A stretch of DNA of 64,000 bases from Agaribacillus aureus (GTDB lineage: Bacteria > Bacteroidota > Bacteroidia > Cytophagales > Cyclobacteriaceae): positions 496,001-560,000 of the forward strand of contig JAUJEB010000007.1 in assembly GCA_030442055.1 (NCBI GenBank), in the 5' to 3' direction. Below the pieces are notes generated by a model, which did not search any database, was not told the DNA's origin, and saw only the letters and a program-made list of their open reading frames with translations. A program made the position numbers and the translations under genes. Positions 63,641 to 64,000 of the stretch are shown piece by piece; position 1 is the first letter of the stretch, and each line of letters begins with the position of its first letter.

Positions 63641-64000
63641 GAACAAGGATTTAGCCATTGGATGCAAAACATTATTTTCAAGGTGCATATGCTGATGAAG
63701 ATCCTTCACAAACGTTTCCAGCTTTTTAAAAGTAACGGTGTAGCTGGTGCACGCATCAGCAGGTGGAGAAAAATTATTGGTCAATTTACGAATTGATTCC
63801 AATGCTTTCCCGGTATGCTCGTGTTCATCAGTAACATCTCCCCAGATTTCCTCAAAAGACCCGTAACGCGGTGGAATTACGGATTCGGTTCCCGCAGCTG
63901 CTTTTTCCAGGTACTTTATAAATGGAAATACCTGCAATTCCTCCCGCTTAAGATGTTTTGTCAATTCACCTTTTTCCTTTTGAAACAATGACTTTAACGT
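63620..64000 (-). CDS. RIC/ScdA-type di-iron hemerythrin protein, C-terminal part
   Basis: The frame continues past the window edge; the visible part is about 126 residues. It shows hemerythrin-like histidines and glutamates in HLKREELQVFPFIKYLEKA, DVTDEHEHTGKALESIRKL and DLHQHMHLENNVLHPMAKSL, the C-terminal half of the iron-sulfur-cluster repair family (YtfE/ScdA/DnrN). Such proteins respond to nitrosative damage. Convergence with the oxidase cluster supports a NO-related theme. Gene end is certain; start is outside. Confidence 0.82.
   Translation of the reverse strand, partial: TLKSLFQKEKGELTKHLKREELQVFPFIKYLEKAAAGTESVIPPRYGSFEEIWGDVTDEHEHTGKALESIRKLTNNFSPPADACTSYTVTFKKLETFVKDLHQHMHLENNVLHPMAKSLFQKVYPG

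Overview
This window is chromosomal DNA from a member of the phylum Bacteroidota, most likely an aerobic Cytophagales-type bacterium; family and genus cannot be fixed from the sequence. Pointers are Bacteroidota promoter boxes (TTG, about 19 bases, TAnnTTTG), families typical of the phylum (GWxTD, DUF4293, DUF1573, DUF2024, DUF5690 proteins, the long form of NusB, Bacteroidota Crp/Fnr regulators) and weak Shine-Dalgarno sequences. No rRNA, tRNA or CRISPR array was seen.

Layout. 0-6.3 kb: a mixed accessory stretch with a partial DUF1905 protein, an orphan HigA-like antitoxin with a stump of its toxin, a quinone-oxidoreductase-like enzyme, an azoreductase, small envelope proteins, a Crp/Fnr regulator and a membrane adenylate/guanylate cyclase. 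6.5-10.4 kb: a decaying phosphonate-type locus (broken phosphonatase-like gene, HpnZ-like dehydrogenase, XRE-cupin regulator, divergent DUF5690 transporter) whose control region carries three evenly built dyads. 10.5-17.1 kb: a globin, two large MacB/FtsX-type permeases and a PadR regulator. 17.1-22.5 kb: an unusual array in which small solo genes (SRPBCC, SUKH-like immunity, barstar-like, ankyrin, GIY-YIG, one unknown) are separated by five same-orientation copies of an approximately 190-260 bp palindrome-ended repeat, with a REP-associated tyrosine transposase (RAYT) in the middle. 22.5-34.5 kb: housekeeping genes (pgi, yraN, htpG, truA, rlmB) with secreted proteins and a methyltransferase. 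34.5-39.5 kb: two convergent ABC exporter half-transporters whose motifs are complementary, suggesting one heterodimer. 39.7-46 kb: a long plus-strand run of core genes (amino-acid dehydrogenase, nusB, NAD-type isocitrate dehydrogenase, DUF1573 lipoprotein, yajC, YbbR-like, coaE). 46-49.1 kb: a thioredoxin-like protein, a YpsA-like nucleotide-binding protein and a sulfatase. 49.4-52.3 kb: a large FAD/Fe-S glycolate/D-lactate-type dehydrogenase.

52.4-59.2 kb holds two regulator-centred modules. A MarR-family regulator with a C-terminal cysteine cluster lies near a three-gene operon (secreted protein, DUF2024, Rof-like) that is preceded by two tandem near-identical palindromes. A MocR/GntR-aminotransferase regulator is divergent from a DoxX, AhpD-like and azoreductase operon, with repeated AATAGtCCA boxes abutting its start codon. 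59.4-64 kb encodes a nitric-oxide/low-oxygen themed cluster: a group III truncated haemoglobin, a divergent C-type (cbb3-like) haem-copper oxidase subunit with an approximately 150-residue N-terminal extension, a CcoO-like/cytochrome c fusion, two small membrane partners and, converging at the window edge, a RIC/hemerythrin protein. A perfect 11-bp inverted repeat sits upstream.

The observations most worth a second look are the repeat-separated gene array with its RAYT, the atypical oxidase operon, the split heterodimeric exporter and several operator sets readable by eye.
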